Shown: positions 1 through 7,924 of the stretch, in pieces
Position numbering within the stretch: the stretch's first letter is position 1
How the letters are laid out: every line of letters starts with the position of its first letter
Assembly: GCA_028707015.1 (NCBI GenBank)
Contig: JAQTVP010000013.1
Span: 1 to 16,965, forward strand
DNA: 16,965 nucleotides
Direction of reading: 5' to 3'
Origin: Dehalococcoidales bacterium
GTDB lineage: Bacteria; Chloroflexota; Dehalococcoidia; Dehalococcoidales; JAQTVP01
Notes under the pieces: generated by a model
What the model saw: the letters and a program-made list of their open reading frames with translations, nothing else
What the model was told of the DNA's origin: nothing
Databases searched by the model: none
Program-made: the position numbers and the translations under genes

Positions 1-10
1 CTCCTACCTG
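1..10 (-). promoter_or_regulatory. Ribosome binding site of the next gene off the window
   Basis: Read on the minus strand, the first ten bases give caggtaggag, a good Shine-Dalgarno. It lies just after the stop codon of the E1 alpha gene. This implies that another gene of the same operon starts immediately beyond the left edge. By analogy with other E1 loci it is probably the E1 beta subunit, but that gene is not visible here. Confidence 0.5.
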
Positions 11-17
11 AACTACT

Positions 18-983
18 TTATACAACATCAATAGCAGTTTTTAGATGATTTTCTAAACTTGCGAATGGTAACGCTATTGCGTCTTCGCCTGCTTTATCGA
101 CCTCAGCTTTTATCTCTGCCTCAAACCTATCGTCCATCTCTTTGGTCAGTATGCCCATATCCATCAGGGTCTTCTGGTATCGGGGTAGCGGGTCTAATTT
201 CCACCACTCTTCAGCCTCGCCCTTGGGTCGATAAGGCTGGGTATCACCCACAGTATGCCCTCCCAAGCGATAGGTCTCACCAACAATAAAACTGGGACCA
301 CCACCATTTCTGGCTAGGTCAACATATTTTTTAACTACTTCATAGGTAGCTATCACATCATTCCCATCTACACTTTCTCCCGGAAGACCATAACCCTTAC
401 CTCTATCGGCTAGGTCATTAACCATCCAACCGTCTCTTCTTGCTGATATGTTCATACCATACTGGTTATTGTGTATCATGAAGACTATAGGTAGCTTCCA
501 TGAAGCCGCCATCACCATAGATTCGTGCATAGGGCCTCTGTTACCAAACCCATCTCCCATAACGCAAACAACTACCTGGTCAGTTTTCTTATATTTTATC
601 GATACTGCTGCACCTAAATAGATAGGCGGATCTTCTCCCCCGGCACCGGTATGGCCAAGCATACCTTTCTCAGGCCAGAAAAATCGAGATCGAGGTCCAC
701 CAAATTGTGAAGAATCTTTATAGGCTTCACTAGCAATACAATCCCTTATCTCTATTCCTTTTGCAAAAAGACAATAGTCCATCCTGAAGGTCAGTTTTAC
801 GTAGTCATCTTTCCTTAAGTTGGCCAAGACAGCAATAGGTATTGCCTCCTCGCCTATTCCTCTGTGGAGCCACGGTATACCGCTTTTCCCCGAACTAAAT
901 AACTCGTAAAGTTTTTCACCGACCCGTCTGGCAGTAAGTACATTTCGATACATCTCTAATAGTTTTTCATTTGGAACTGCCAC
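18..983 (-). CDS. TPP-dependent 2-oxoacid (pyruvate/acetoin-type) dehydrogenase E1 component, alpha subunit
   Basis: This 321-residue protein has the length and motif order of E1 alpha subunits, which decarboxylate a 2-oxoacid or acetoin with thiamine diphosphate and pass the acyl group to a lipoyl E2. The TPP motif starts with GDG at residues 143-145 and ends with NN at 172-173; between them is the HES/W-LP pattern typical of the family. A GGHTVGD segment near 241-247, followed by PYRP, matches the conserved loop over the active site. The start is GTG at 983, preceded at about nine bases by aaggagg. The end lies just before a Shine-Dalgarno at the window edge, so an E1 beta gene probably follows in the same operon. 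The substrate (pyruvate, branched-chain or acetoin) cannot be decided from this subunit alone. No signal peptide is visible; it is cytoplasmic. Confidence 0.88.
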   Translation of the reverse strand: MAVPNEKLLEMYRNVLTARRVGEKLYELFSSGKSGIPWLHRGIGEEAIPIAVLANLRKDDYVKLTFRMDYCLFAKGIEIRDCIASEAYKDSSQFGGPRSRFFWPEKGMLGHTGAGGEDPPIYLGAAVSIKYKKTDQVVVCVMGDGFGNRGPMHESMVMAASWKLPIVFMIHNNQYGMNISARRDGWMVNDLADRGKGYGLPGESVDGNDVIATYEVVKKYVDLARNGGGPSFIVGETYRLGGHTVGDTQPYRPKGEAEEWWKLDPLPRYQKTLMDMGILTKEMDDRFEAEIKAEVDKAGEDAIALPFASLENHLKTAIDVV

Positions 984-1101
984 AGTTATTTTCCTCCTTA
1001 AATATTTAAATTAAACCCCAATTTATGTTTCTAACTTATTACTACACCTCCTTACATACTTGCCGTAAGATACTCTTAAGGTGTTCTTTTTTATTATGGC
1101 G

Positions 1102-1130
1102 ATTATACACAATTAATCAAGATGCGACAA
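1102..1130 (-). promoter_or_regulatory. Probable promoter of the E1 alpha operon
   Basis: On the minus strand TTGTCG (1125-1130) and TATAAT (1102-1107) are separated by 17 bases. The -10 is perfect and the -35 matches four of six consensus bases. It would leave a leader of about 110 bases before the GTG start. A second Shine-Dalgarno-like aaggaggtg lies in that leader (about 1045-1055) but has no usable start codon after it. Confidence 0.5.
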
Positions 1131-1191
1131 GATATAATTTATTTTTAAAGAAGGATTTACCTATTATGGAATATCAATATGGTCACTGACC

Positions 1192-1800
1192 TATAAAAAT
1201 GTATATAAATATTACCGTGAGCTTAAGGCATCAAGAAGTCATGGCATATGCTCCGGTGGTGGCTCAATTACCTGTTCTACCATTGATAGTCAGATTAATA
1301 GTTTGATTGGAGCTGTTGAGTTAGGCTCCCGATGGTTAGAAGAAGTTTTAACGATTATCAGTCTGAAAGATGAAGTTGATAACATTAGTAAGAAACGCCA
1401 AAACGTACAGGAAAAACTGCGCCGTATGGCAAGAGCATATATAGATGGAGTTTTCCCGGATGAAGAGTATTATCGGCAGAAGAAGTTACTGGAAATGGAA
1501 CTTGAATCTCTAGTGATACCTCAAGCTGATGCTGCGGAAGAAGCCGGGAAGCTTATTCTTGACCTGCCAATGTTATGGACCATGGCTAATCAGGAAGAGA
1601 AAAGAAAGCTTCTGCTTACTATGCTGGACGTGGTCTATGTCGATGCGAAGAAAACTAAATCAATAGTGGCGATAAAACCGAAGCCGCCATTTAAACCTGT
1701 CTTCCAGGTGGCGGCTTCACGTGAAGGCCATGATATTCGTATCTTAAACGAGCCTCTAAACGGCTCATCTGTGTTTCTGGTGGAGACGGGGGAGAGTTGA
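1192..1800 (+). pseudogene. 5'-truncated large serine recombinase (C-terminal part), ssrA-associated
   Basis: The frame is open from 1138 and recombinase-like from about 1192. It starts in the middle of the recombinase zinc-ribbon region: YYREL, a basic stretch, then two cysteines spaced as in the second half of the ribbon. It continues with the SQINSLI helix and a long charged coiled-coil (roughly residues 20-75 from the Met at 1303). The catalytic resolvase domain with its serine and the Recombinase domain are absent, and no start codon occurs in frame before 1303, so this is a remnant and not a working integrase. The stop codon (1798-1800) and about the last seven codons lie inside the 3' end of the oppositely oriented tmRNA gene. 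That is the position expected for an element integrated at the ssrA 3' end. The 1303 ATG has no convincing ribosome binding site. Known in the family: ssrA-specific serine recombinases drive island integration in Dehalococcoides. Confidence 0.75.
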
Positions 1801-2126
1801 ACTCCCCGTCCAAAAGAAGCTACCCAGAGTATACTACAAGTATAGTCAGCTCTTTTATCTTACCCGACTAACCTCTGCTGACCGAGTTTAGCCGAGCCAA
1901 CCGATAAATCTTTCACTGCGTCCTATCGGTGTTAGAGCAGTGGCACCCCAACTTTTCGGCACCCAATCCCAACCCATTGGGGTGGGGTCAGGTTGGATGT
2001 GCTACCTAGTTAGGCAGCAAATACTAGTTCTTTGTCAACTATATTTTGCCACTTATTTAGTGAGATTAGTGGCACCTCAACTTGCAACCCTGTAGCATAC
2101 TTCCCCTGTCGAACCCCTACGTCCCC
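1778..2126 (-). ncRNA. ssrA: Transfer-messenger RNA (tmRNA)
   Basis: The minus strand begins GGGGACG and continues with the ggttcgac block characteristic of tmRNA 5' ends. It finishes with a T-arm (gttcaac loop) and CGTCTCC-ACCA. The first seven bases pair with CGTCTCC, allowing one G-U, which gives the tRNA-like acceptor stem with an encoded CCA. Length is 349 nt, normal for one-piece tmRNA. tmRNA enters stalled ribosomes as alanyl-tRNA and supplies a short degradation tag; its partner gene smpB lies just upstream on the same strand. The 3' end overlaps the tail of a serine recombinase remnant on the other strand, which marks this gene as an integration target. The ends were set by the acceptor-stem pairing. 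Confidence 0.93.
2012..2038 (-). other. ssrA: tmRNA proteolysis-tag reading frame (DKELVFAA)
   Basis: Within the tmRNA, after a tagtt sequence like the one preceding the resume codon in other tmRNAs, the codons GAC AAA GAA CTA GTA TTT GCT GCC are followed by TAA. With the alanine brought by tmRNA, the tag would be A-DKELVFAA. The hydrophobic end with small residues fits ClpXP-type recognition. The resume codon is placed by analogy; the 3' half of the tag and the stop are clear. Confidence 0.7.
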
Positions 2127-2176
2127 ATATTTCATTAGTAAAGAACTACAAATCTGCTATGTATTACTACTATATA

Positions 2177-2204
2177 ATTATAGCTTTTTTTATGACTTGA
2201 ACAA
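2177..2204 (-). promoter_or_regulatory. Possible ssrA promoter
   Basis: On the minus strand TTGTTC (2199-2204) and TATAAT (2177-2182) are 16 bases apart, about 50 bases before the mature tmRNA 5' end. The -10 is perfect and the -35 weak. A short 5' leader removed by RNase P would be normal for tmRNA. Confidence 0.35.
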
Positions 2205-2245
2205 AACAAAAATACTTTCGAGACATGTGGCTTGAGTTCTATCTT

Positions 2246-2698
2246 TTATCTGCGTTTCTTCAGAGCTTGCCCTATTTCTCTTTCTGTTTCACGCTTAATT
2301 ATAGACTGTCTTTTATCGTATATTTTTTTACCTTTAGCTAATGCCACTTCAACTTTAGCTACGTTATCTTTAACATATACTTTTAGAGGAATTAATGTTA
2401 AGCCTCTTTCTACCACCCTGCTGGTAAGATTATTAATCTGCTCACGGTGCATCAGTAATTTCCTGGGTCTAGTTGGTTCATGACTTAAATAACTACTTGC
2501 CTCGTAACGGGCAATATGAGCATTTTGTAACCATAATTCTCCTTTTTCAGGTCTAATGTAGGCATCGCCTAAACTTACTCTTCCCGCCCGTATTGATTTT
2601 ATCTCACTTCCAGTGAGCACGATACCAGCCTCTAAGCTATCTTGTATCAGGTAATTATGATAAGCTTTGCGATTAGTAGCTATTGTCTTTATTGTCAT
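2246..2698 (-). CDS. smpB: SsrA-binding protein SmpB
   Basis: This is a 150-residue basic protein of normal SmpB length. It binds the tRNA-like part of tmRNA and fills the decoding centre of stalled ribosomes. Family marks visible in order are an N-terminal NRKAYHNY, then GIVLTGSEIKSIR, then YIRPEKGELWL-NAHIARY, then HEPTRPRKLLMHR, and a lysine/arginine-rich tail (GKKIYDKR through KKRR) that acts as the codon-independent A-site probe. It lies on the same strand as ssrA with the ssrA promoter region between them. The ATG at 2698 has only a poor purine-rich site (caagaa) before it, but the protein aligns from its first residues, so this start is retained. Confidence 0.95.
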   Translation of the reverse strand: MTIKTIATNRKAYHNYLIQDSLEAGIVLTGSEIKSIRAGRVSLGDAYIRPEKGELWLQNAHIARYEASSYLSHEPTRPRKLLMHREQINNLTSRVVERGLTLIPLKVYVKDNVAKVEVALAKGKKIYDKRQSIIKRETEREIGQALKKRR

Positions 2699-2742
2699 TT
2701 CTTGAATTCTTTCACATGTTATGCTTCAGTACAAGCCCAGCT

Positions 2743-2772
2743 ACTATAATGGAAATATGGATAAACTGCAAA
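2743..2772 (-). promoter_or_regulatory. Possible smpB promoter
   Basis: On the minus strand TTTGCA (2767-2772) and TATAGT (2743-2748) are 18 bases apart, about 45 bases before the smpB start. The -10 is good and the -35 weak. smpB could also be reached by read-through from the trp operon. Confidence 0.35.
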
Positions 2773-2790
2773 TGTTAATTAAGTGAAAAC

Positions 2791-2809
2791 AAAAAATAAC
2801 AGGTTATGT
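2791..2809 (-). terminator. Weak candidate terminator after trpA
   Basis: The minus strand reads cATAACctGTTAT followed by a T-rich run. The stem is only five base pairs and AT-rich. It sits in the right place, about 50 bases after the trpA stop, but would be inefficient. No better terminator is visible between trpA and smpB. Confidence 0.25.
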
Positions 2810-2856
2810 AAAATATTGGAAAAAATTGTTAATCCATATTTAGCTTGCCTGGTAAA

Positions 2857-3639
2857 TCAATTATACTCATCAATGACATTTCTCAGATCTTGTATGAAAT
2901 TTTGCACTTCTGACATTTTATCGTCCAATTGCATTAGTTCAATTATTTTACTGCCGACAATAACACCATCAGCTATTGCAGCGACTCGTTTAGCCTGTGC
3001 TGCATTAGCTATTCCAAATCCTAAACACAATGGTTGAAGGGCTATCTTTCTTACTTTATTCACAAAGGTTTCCAGATATTGTGGCAGCTCCTGCCTGGTA
3101 CCAGTCACTCCAGTTACCGAAACCAGATATATAAATCCCCGTGATTTTCTGGCCACCAGCTCTATACGTTTATCAGTACTGGTCGGTGCCAGAAGATATA
3201 TAATATCCAATCCATGATTAAATGCAATAGATTCCAGATTTAGAGATTCATCTGGTGGCAAGTCAGGAATAATCACACCATCAACATTTGCGTCTACAGT
3301 ATTCCGGCAAAAATTTTCAATTCCATAGCTTAGTACCGGATTTAAGTAACTCATGAAAATCAGCGGAATATCAACTTTCTCACTTAATTGCTTCGCTATA
3401 TCAATACATAACTGGAGATTAACCCCATTTTTTAAAGCATGATAACTTGCTTTCTGAATCGTTGCTCCGTCAGCTAAAGGATCAGAAAAGGGAACTCCCA
3501 GCTCCACAATGTCACAGCCGCTTTGGGCCAGAAGCGGAACTACCCTGAGGGTATATTCAATGCTAGGATAACCCACAGTAACATAACCGATTAAAGCAGG
3601 GTGTTTTCGCTGTCTAAATATATTTTTTATTCTACTCAT
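2857..3639 (-). CDS. trpA: Tryptophan synthase alpha chain
   Basis: The protein has 260 residues, near the usual length. It cleaves indole-3-glycerol phosphate to indole and glyceraldehyde 3-phosphate and channels indole to TrpB. The catalytic acids are visible: E46 in VELGVPFSDPLADG and D57 at the end of that motif, the counterparts of the known Glu and Asp. Also present are FMSYLNP, GVIIPDLPP, the phosphate-binding SVTGVTG and the LGFGI strand of the TIM barrel. Its ATG overlaps the trpB stop by one base (TAATG), so translation is probably coupled, as expected for two subunits of one complex. It is the last gene of the operon. Confidence 0.97.
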   Translation of the reverse strand: MSRIKNIFRQRKHPALIGYVTVGYPSIEYTLRVVPLLAQSGCDIVELGVPFSDPLADGATIQKASYHALKNGVNLQLCIDIAKQLSEKVDIPLIFMSYLNPVLSYGIENFCRNTVDANVDGVIIPDLPPDESLNLESIAFNHGLDIIYLLAPTSTDKRIELVARKSRGFIYLVSVTGVTGTRQELPQYLETFVNKVRKIALQPLCLGFGIANAAQAKRVAAIADGVIVGSKIIELMQLDDKMSEVQNFIQDLRNVIDEYN

Positions 3640-4823
3640 TAGTTTAACTTCATTGCCTCAGCAATAATATCGATATCTTTATCACCACGCCCACTAAGAC
3701 TGATCAAAATAGATTGTGTGTTAGTTAATGAACCGGCAATTTCTGTTGCATAGTGTATAGCATGTGATGATTCCAATGCTGGCACAATACCCTCAGTACA
3801 ACAAAGTATTTTGAATCCTTCAAGTGCCTGTCTGTCATCTACAGCAACATAGGAAGCCCGTCCTGAATCTTTTAAATAGCTATGCTCCGGGCCAACCCCC
3901 GGGTAATCCAGTCCTGCTGAAATACTATGCGTTTCTAATATTTGCCCATTTTTATCCTGCAACAAATATGATTTTGATCCATGTAAGACACCGGATCTGC
4001 CTTTTGCCAGAGTTGCAGCATGTTTCATTGTGTTTAATCCTCTGCCAGCAGCTTCCACACCAATAAGTTTAACATCCTTATCATTTATAAAGGGGTGGAA
4101 TATACCAATTGCATTACTACCCCCGCCAACACAAGCAATTACATAGTCAGGTAAATTTCCTGTTTTTTCCAGAATCTGTTGCCTTGCTTCTTTACCAATT
4201 ACCAGCTGAAAATCACGGACCATCATCGGATAGGGATGGGGACCAACGGCTGAACCGAGGAGATAATGCGTATCATGGACATTGGTTACCCAATCTCTTA
4301 TTGCCTCATTAATGGCATCTTTAAGTGTACGGCTACCAGTATTAACAGATTTTACTTCGGCTCCCATTAATTTCATTCTGAAAACGTTAAGTGCCTGACG
4401 GCGAATATCTTCTTCTCCCATATAGACAACACAATCCAGTTCAAGCATAGCACAAGCAGCGGCTGTAGCTACGCCATGCTGCCCAGCACCTGTTTCGGCG
4501 ATAATCCTCTTTTTACCCATTTTTTTGGCAAGCAGGCCTTGGCCCAGAGCATTATTTATCTTATGTGCTCCGGTATGAGCCAAATCTTCCCTCTTTAAAT
4601 ATATTGCCCCGCCGCCACAATATTTACTTAATCTTTCCGCTAAATATAGTGGAGTTGGCCTTCCTGAATAATCATGGGATAGATGATCAAACTCAGCCCA
4701 GAATTCATTATCCTTTTTTATTTCCTGATAGACTGCATTTAATTCCTCTAAAGCTGGCTGCAGCGTCTCAGGAACGAACTGTCCGCCATAACTACCGAAA
4801 TATCCTTTCTTATCAGGTAGCAT
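3639..4823 (-). CDS. trpB: Tryptophan synthase beta chain
   Basis: The protein has 394 residues from the ATG at 4823. It condenses indole with serine using PLP. The PLP lysine is within HTGAHKINN (K88 from this start), the glycine-rich phosphate cup is GGGSNAIG, and the catalytic glutamate is in GVEAAGRG. The N-terminal GSYGGQFVPETL is typical of the TrpB1 form that pairs with TrpA, which is the next gene. A TTG three bases upstream keeps the frame open, but the aggaggt ribosome site is ideally spaced for the ATG and too close for the TTG. A 70-base gap separates it from trpF, the largest inside the operon. Confidence 0.97.
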   Translation of the reverse strand: MLPDKKGYFGSYGGQFVPETLQPALEELNAVYQEIKKDNEFWAEFDHLSHDYSGRPTPLYLAERLSKYCGGGAIYLKREDLAHTGAHKINNALGQGLLAKKMGKKRIIAETGAGQHGVATAAACAMLELDCVVYMGEEDIRRQALNVFRMKLMGAEVKSVNTGSRTLKDAINEAIRDWVTNVHDTHYLLGSAVGPHPYPMMVRDFQLVIGKEARQQILEKTGNLPDYVIACVGGGSNAIGIFHPFINDKDVKLIGVEAAGRGLNTMKHAATLAKGRSGVLHGSKSYLLQDKNGQILETHSISAGLDYPGVGPEHSYLKDSGRASYVAVDDRQALEGFKILCCTEGIVPALESSHAIHYATEIAGSLTNTQSILISLSGRGDKDIDIIAEAMKLN

Positions 4824-4893
4824 CAAACCACCTCCTTTCTTTCATAGCGTAATGTTATTATAGTTACATTTCATTGATAATTAATTAATATCT

Positions 4894-5541
4894 TTACTCA
4901 CTGTTTCTTACTGTTTGTATAAAGTCAACAATTTTTGAAACGTCCTTTTGTTTATTATTTTCTACACCTGTCGAAACATCAACACCCCAAGGCTGGATAT
5001 CCTTAATTAACTGGCCTACATTAGCCGAATTAAGTCCGCCAGCAATTATTACCGGATATTTGGCAACTATTTTTTTTGCTATCTGCCAATCAAATACTTG
5101 ACCGGTACCACCTGGCATTTTAGCAGTTCCCGTATCCAAGAGAATTATAAGTTTCTGTTTTGATTGAACTCTATATCCCATATCTATTTCTTTTAAAATT
5201 TTCCCAGTACTACTGTTAGGTAACACATGAATTACTTTAATAACCGGGCATTCTATTTCACGACAGTAATCCCAGTTTTCGCTGCCACTCAGCTGTACCC
5301 AGTCTAAATGGCAGTATTCTATGATTCTATTTACTTCTTGAATAGTTTCGTCAGCAAAAACACCAACTGCTGTTGCAGGTCTTTTTTGGCTGCGTAACGC
5401 TTCAAGTAAAACCCATGCTTTATTGATGGAAACACGGCGTCTACTTTGTGCAAATACCAGACCAATATAATCAGTCCCAGCCTTGCTTGCTGCTAAAACG
5501 TGTTCTACCTCGGATAATCCGCAGATTTTTATTTTAGTCAA
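4894..5541 (-). CDS. trpF: Phosphoribosylanthranilate isomerase
   Basis: This 215-residue TIM barrel performs the Amadori isomerisation of phosphoribosylanthranilate to CdRP. The catalytic cysteine is C7 in KICGL near the N-terminus and the catalytic aspartate is D136 in LLDTG. PGGTGQVFDW, IIAGGLN and GVDVSTGVE are the phosphate-binding parts; the last motif is usually DVSSGVE. The start is TTG, overlapping the trpC stop as TTGA, with aaagga upstream. The overlap and rare start fit translational coupling with trpC. Confidence 0.95.
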   Translation of the reverse strand: MTKIKICGLSEVEHVLAASKAGTDYIGLVFAQSRRRVSINKAWVLLEALRSQKRPATAVGVFADETIQEVNRIIEYCHLDWVQLSGSENWDYCREIECPVIKVIHVLPNSSTGKILKEIDMGYRVQSKQKLIILLDTGTAKMPGGTGQVFDWQIAKKIVAKYPVIIAGGLNSANVGQLIKDIQPWGVDVSTGVENNKQKDVSKIVDFIQTVRNSE

Positions 5542-6314
5542 AATAATTCCTTTATTTTTATCGCAATATCAGAAGCTGATACCAGTGCTTCTCCAATGAG
5601 AACAGCATCTACTTGCCAGTTTTTAATTAGCTCTATGTCATTATGTGTTTTTATTCCACTTTCGCTTACAATTACTCTGTCACGAGGTATAAGTGTACGA
5701 AGATATTGAGTAGTATTCAAATCAACTGTAAAGGTACTAAGATCACGATTGTTGATGCCAATAATTCCGGCATTACTATCTAAAACGGTATCAAGCTCTT
5801 TTTTATTATGTATTTCTACCAGGCACTCCATACCTAACTTATGGGTTAACTCAATCAATTCATAAAGTTTTTCTGTTGTTAAGGCAGCGGCAATCAATAG
5901 CAAGCAATCAGCCCCAAAGTACCGCGATTCATATACTTGATAGGTATCATAAATAAAGTCTTTTCTCATTAATGGTATGGTATGATTTATTAATTTTTCT
6001 TTAATATCCCTTAAATAATGCAAACTACCCTGAAAATACCTGGTTTCAGTTAGTACCGAGATAGCCGCAGCACCATTATTAGCATAAGCTTCAGCTATTT
6101 TTAGGTGATTAAAATCAGGACAAATAATACCTCTGGATGGTGATGCTTTTTTTACTTCGGCTATTAATTTAATTGACTCTCCCCTTAATGCTAAGCCAAA
6201 ATCCCGAGCGTGAGGTAAGTCTGCTATTTTCTCTTTAATCTTTTCCAGAGGTAATTTATTCTTTTTATCTTCAAGTTCTAAACGGCTATCTTTTATTATC
6301 TGATCGAGTATCAT
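5538..6314 (-). CDS. trpC: Indole-3-glycerol phosphate synthase
   Basis: This 258-residue monofunctional enzyme closes the indole ring from CdRP. The active-site set is present: E53 and K55 in IAEVKKASPSRG, K118 in MRKDF, E167 in LVEIHN, N188 and N189 in GINNRDL, and S217-E218-S219 in VSESG. The N-terminal extension (ILDQIIKDSRLELE) is the usual helix covering the barrel. One base separates it from trpD. It is followed by a separate trpF gene, so no trpCF fusion as in enteric bacteria. Confidence 0.96.
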   Translation of the reverse strand: MILDQIIKDSRLELEDKKNKLPLEKIKEKIADLPHARDFGLALRGESIKLIAEVKKASPSRGIICPDFNHLKIAEAYANNGAAAISVLTETRYFQGSLHYLRDIKEKLINHTIPLMRKDFIYDTYQVYESRYFGADCLLLIAAALTTEKLYELIELTHKLGMECLVEIHNKKELDTVLDSNAGIIGINNRDLSTFTVDLNTTQYLRTLIPRDRVIVSESGIKTHNDIELIKNWQVDAVLIGEALVSASDIAIKIKELF

Positions 6315-6315
6315 A

Positions 6316-7338
6316 TTATTCTTCCTTGACTATGCCTTGGCTAAAATTAATTAGCTGATTTAATTTCTCTAAAGCTTTACCATTTTCTATCACTTCTCTG
6401 GCTAATTCTACTCCATCTTGAAATGTACTCACTCGGTCACCAGCCAGCAGTACGGCGGCGGTATTCATTACCACTACGTCTTGCTGAGGACCTGAAAATC
6501 CATTCAAAACTTTAAGTAATATCTCAGCATTTTCACTAACGGTACCGCCCCTGAGTTTATCTATATTTACTCTGGATAATCCAAAGTCTTCAGGAGTAAT
6601 AGTATAATTTTTAATAATGTCATTATTAAGTTCGGAAATTATGGTTGTAGTTGTCAAAGTAATTTCATCTAATCCATCATCACCATGTACTACAAGAGCA
6701 TGCTGACAACCTAATTTATTTAAAGCCAGCGCCAGTTTTTCTACTAATGCAGCATCGGCAACACCCAGCACTTGAGCCTTAGCACCGGCTGGATTAGTCA
6801 ACGGACCAAGAATATTAAACACAGTACGTATTCCAATCTCTCTCCTCGGAACTGATGCATATTTCATAGCCGGATGAAATATGGGTGCAAAAATAAATCC
6901 TATTCCGATTTCCTCTATGCATTTTTTAACTTGTATATTGTCAAGATCTATTTTAATTCCCAGTTCTTCAAGTAAATCAGCACTGCCACACCGGCTACTC
7001 ATAGCACGATTACCATGTTTAGCTACTTTAAGTCCAGTCCCGGCAGCAACAAAGGCAGCAGCTGTAGAAATATTGAAGGTTTTGGCACCATCACCCCCGG
7101 TACCACAAGTATCGACAAGTGGAGCATCAATGCTTAAGGATACAGCTTTAGATTTCATTGTTATAGCAAAGCCAACAATTTCTTCGACTGTTTCTCCTTT
7201 TAATCTCAGGGCAGTCACTAGTGCCCCAAATTGTGCCTGAGTAACTTCACCTTGCATTATTTTTTCCATAACTAAAGAAGCTTCTTCAATAGTAAGTGAT
7301 TGCCCGGTTACCAATATTTCGATAGCTTTTTTAATCAT
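6316..7338 (-). CDS. trpD: Anthranilate phosphoribosyltransferase
   Basis: This 340-residue enzyme transfers phosphoribose from PRPP to anthranilate. The PRPP-binding glycine-rich loop is DTCGTGGDG at about 76-84. KHGNRAMSSRCGSADLLEELG (about 108-127) is the conserved second motif, here with Arg-Cys where many relatives have Lys-Ser or similar. Also present are FNILGPLTNPA and VVHGDDGLDE, the latter binding metal and anthranilate. It is monofunctional, with no glutamine amidotransferase fused. The start overlaps the trpG stop by eight bases. Confidence 0.96.
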   Translation of the reverse strand: MIKKAIEILVTGQSLTIEEASLVMEKIMQGEVTQAQFGALVTALRLKGETVEEIVGFAITMKSKAVSLSIDAPLVDTCGTGGDGAKTFNISTAAAFVAAGTGLKVAKHGNRAMSSRCGSADLLEELGIKIDLDNIQVKKCIEEIGIGFIFAPIFHPAMKYASVPRREIGIRTVFNILGPLTNPAGAKAQVLGVADAALVEKLALALNKLGCQHALVVHGDDGLDEITLTTTTIISELNNDIIKNYTITPEDFGLSRVNIDKLRGGTVSENAEILLKVLNGFSGPQQDVVVMNTAAVLLAGDRVSTFQDGVELAREVIENGKALEKLNQLINFSQGIVKEE

Positions 7339-7909
7339 GATTTATCTCCTCTTCCAAGAAATTTTTTAATAAATCTTTGCCGCACTCCGTCATAAATGAT
7401 TCCGGGTGAAACTGAACACCAAACACTTGATATTCACGATGCCTGATACCCATAATAGTGCCATCGTCCGTCCATGCCGTTATCTCAAGACATTCTGGAA
7501 GTCTCTCGTTCTGTACTACCAGTGAGTGATAGCGAATAGCTGAAAATGAATTTGGTAAACCGTTAAATAAATCTTTATTATTATGTAAAATTAACGACGA
7601 TTTACCATGCATAATCTTTTTTACTTGCACAATCTGTGCTCCGTAGCTATAGCCAATGCATTGGTGTCCAAGACAAACACCAAGTACTGGTATTTTGGGA
7701 CCAAAATACTTGATAACATCATTAGATATACCTGCATTAAGTGGTGTAGACGGGCCAGGTGAAATAACTATTCTCTCGGGTTTCATTTTGATTATCTCAT
7801 CAAGAGTAGTTTTATCGTTACGTATTACTGATACCTTTATACCTAATTCACTTAAATATTGGTACAGGTTATAGGTAAAACTGTCATAATTATCTATTAA
7901 CACTAACAT
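7331..7909 (-). CDS. trpG: Anthranilate synthase glutamine amidotransferase subunit
   Basis: This 192-residue class I glutamine amidotransferase supplies ammonia to TrpE. The triad is visible: C79 in GVCLGHQ, with H168 and E170 in QFHPES. The N-terminal IDNYDSFTYNLYQYL and SPGPSTP are typical of the TrpG/PabA group. It could also serve para-aminobenzoate synthesis, since TrpG and PabA are hard to separate by sequence, but its place between trpE and trpD argues for the trp role. A clear aggaga site precedes the ATG. Confidence 0.95.
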   Translation of the reverse strand: MLVLIDNYDSFTYNLYQYLSELGIKVSVIRNDKTTLDEIIKMKPERIVISPGPSTPLNAGISNDVIKYFGPKIPVLGVCLGHQCIGYSYGAQIVQVKKIMHGKSSLILHNNKDLFNGLPNSFSAIRYHSLVVQNERLPECLEITAWTDDGTIMGIRHREYQVFGVQFHPESFMTECGKDLLKNFLEEEINHD

Positions 7910-7924
7910 AGTTTATCTCCTGTA

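Noticed and set aside
1750..1766. GAGCC/GGCTC stem just after the tmRNA 3' end as a tmRNA terminator
   Set aside because: Only five base pairs, no proper T run after it, and it lies within the recombinase remnant coding frame.
2032..2235. Plus-strand open frame of 67 codons opposite ssrA
   Set aside because: It overlaps the well-supported tmRNA and its promoter region on the other strand and has no recognisable protein features.
2753..2841. Ten-base inverted repeat aaatatggat / atccatattt between trpA and smpB
   Set aside because: The arms are 69 bases apart, AT-rich and lack a following T run, so neither a terminator nor a mobile element end is supported.
6881..7240. Plus-strand open frame of 119 codons opposite trpD
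   Set aside because: It is the shadow of the trpD coding strand, with no ribosome site or family resemblance.
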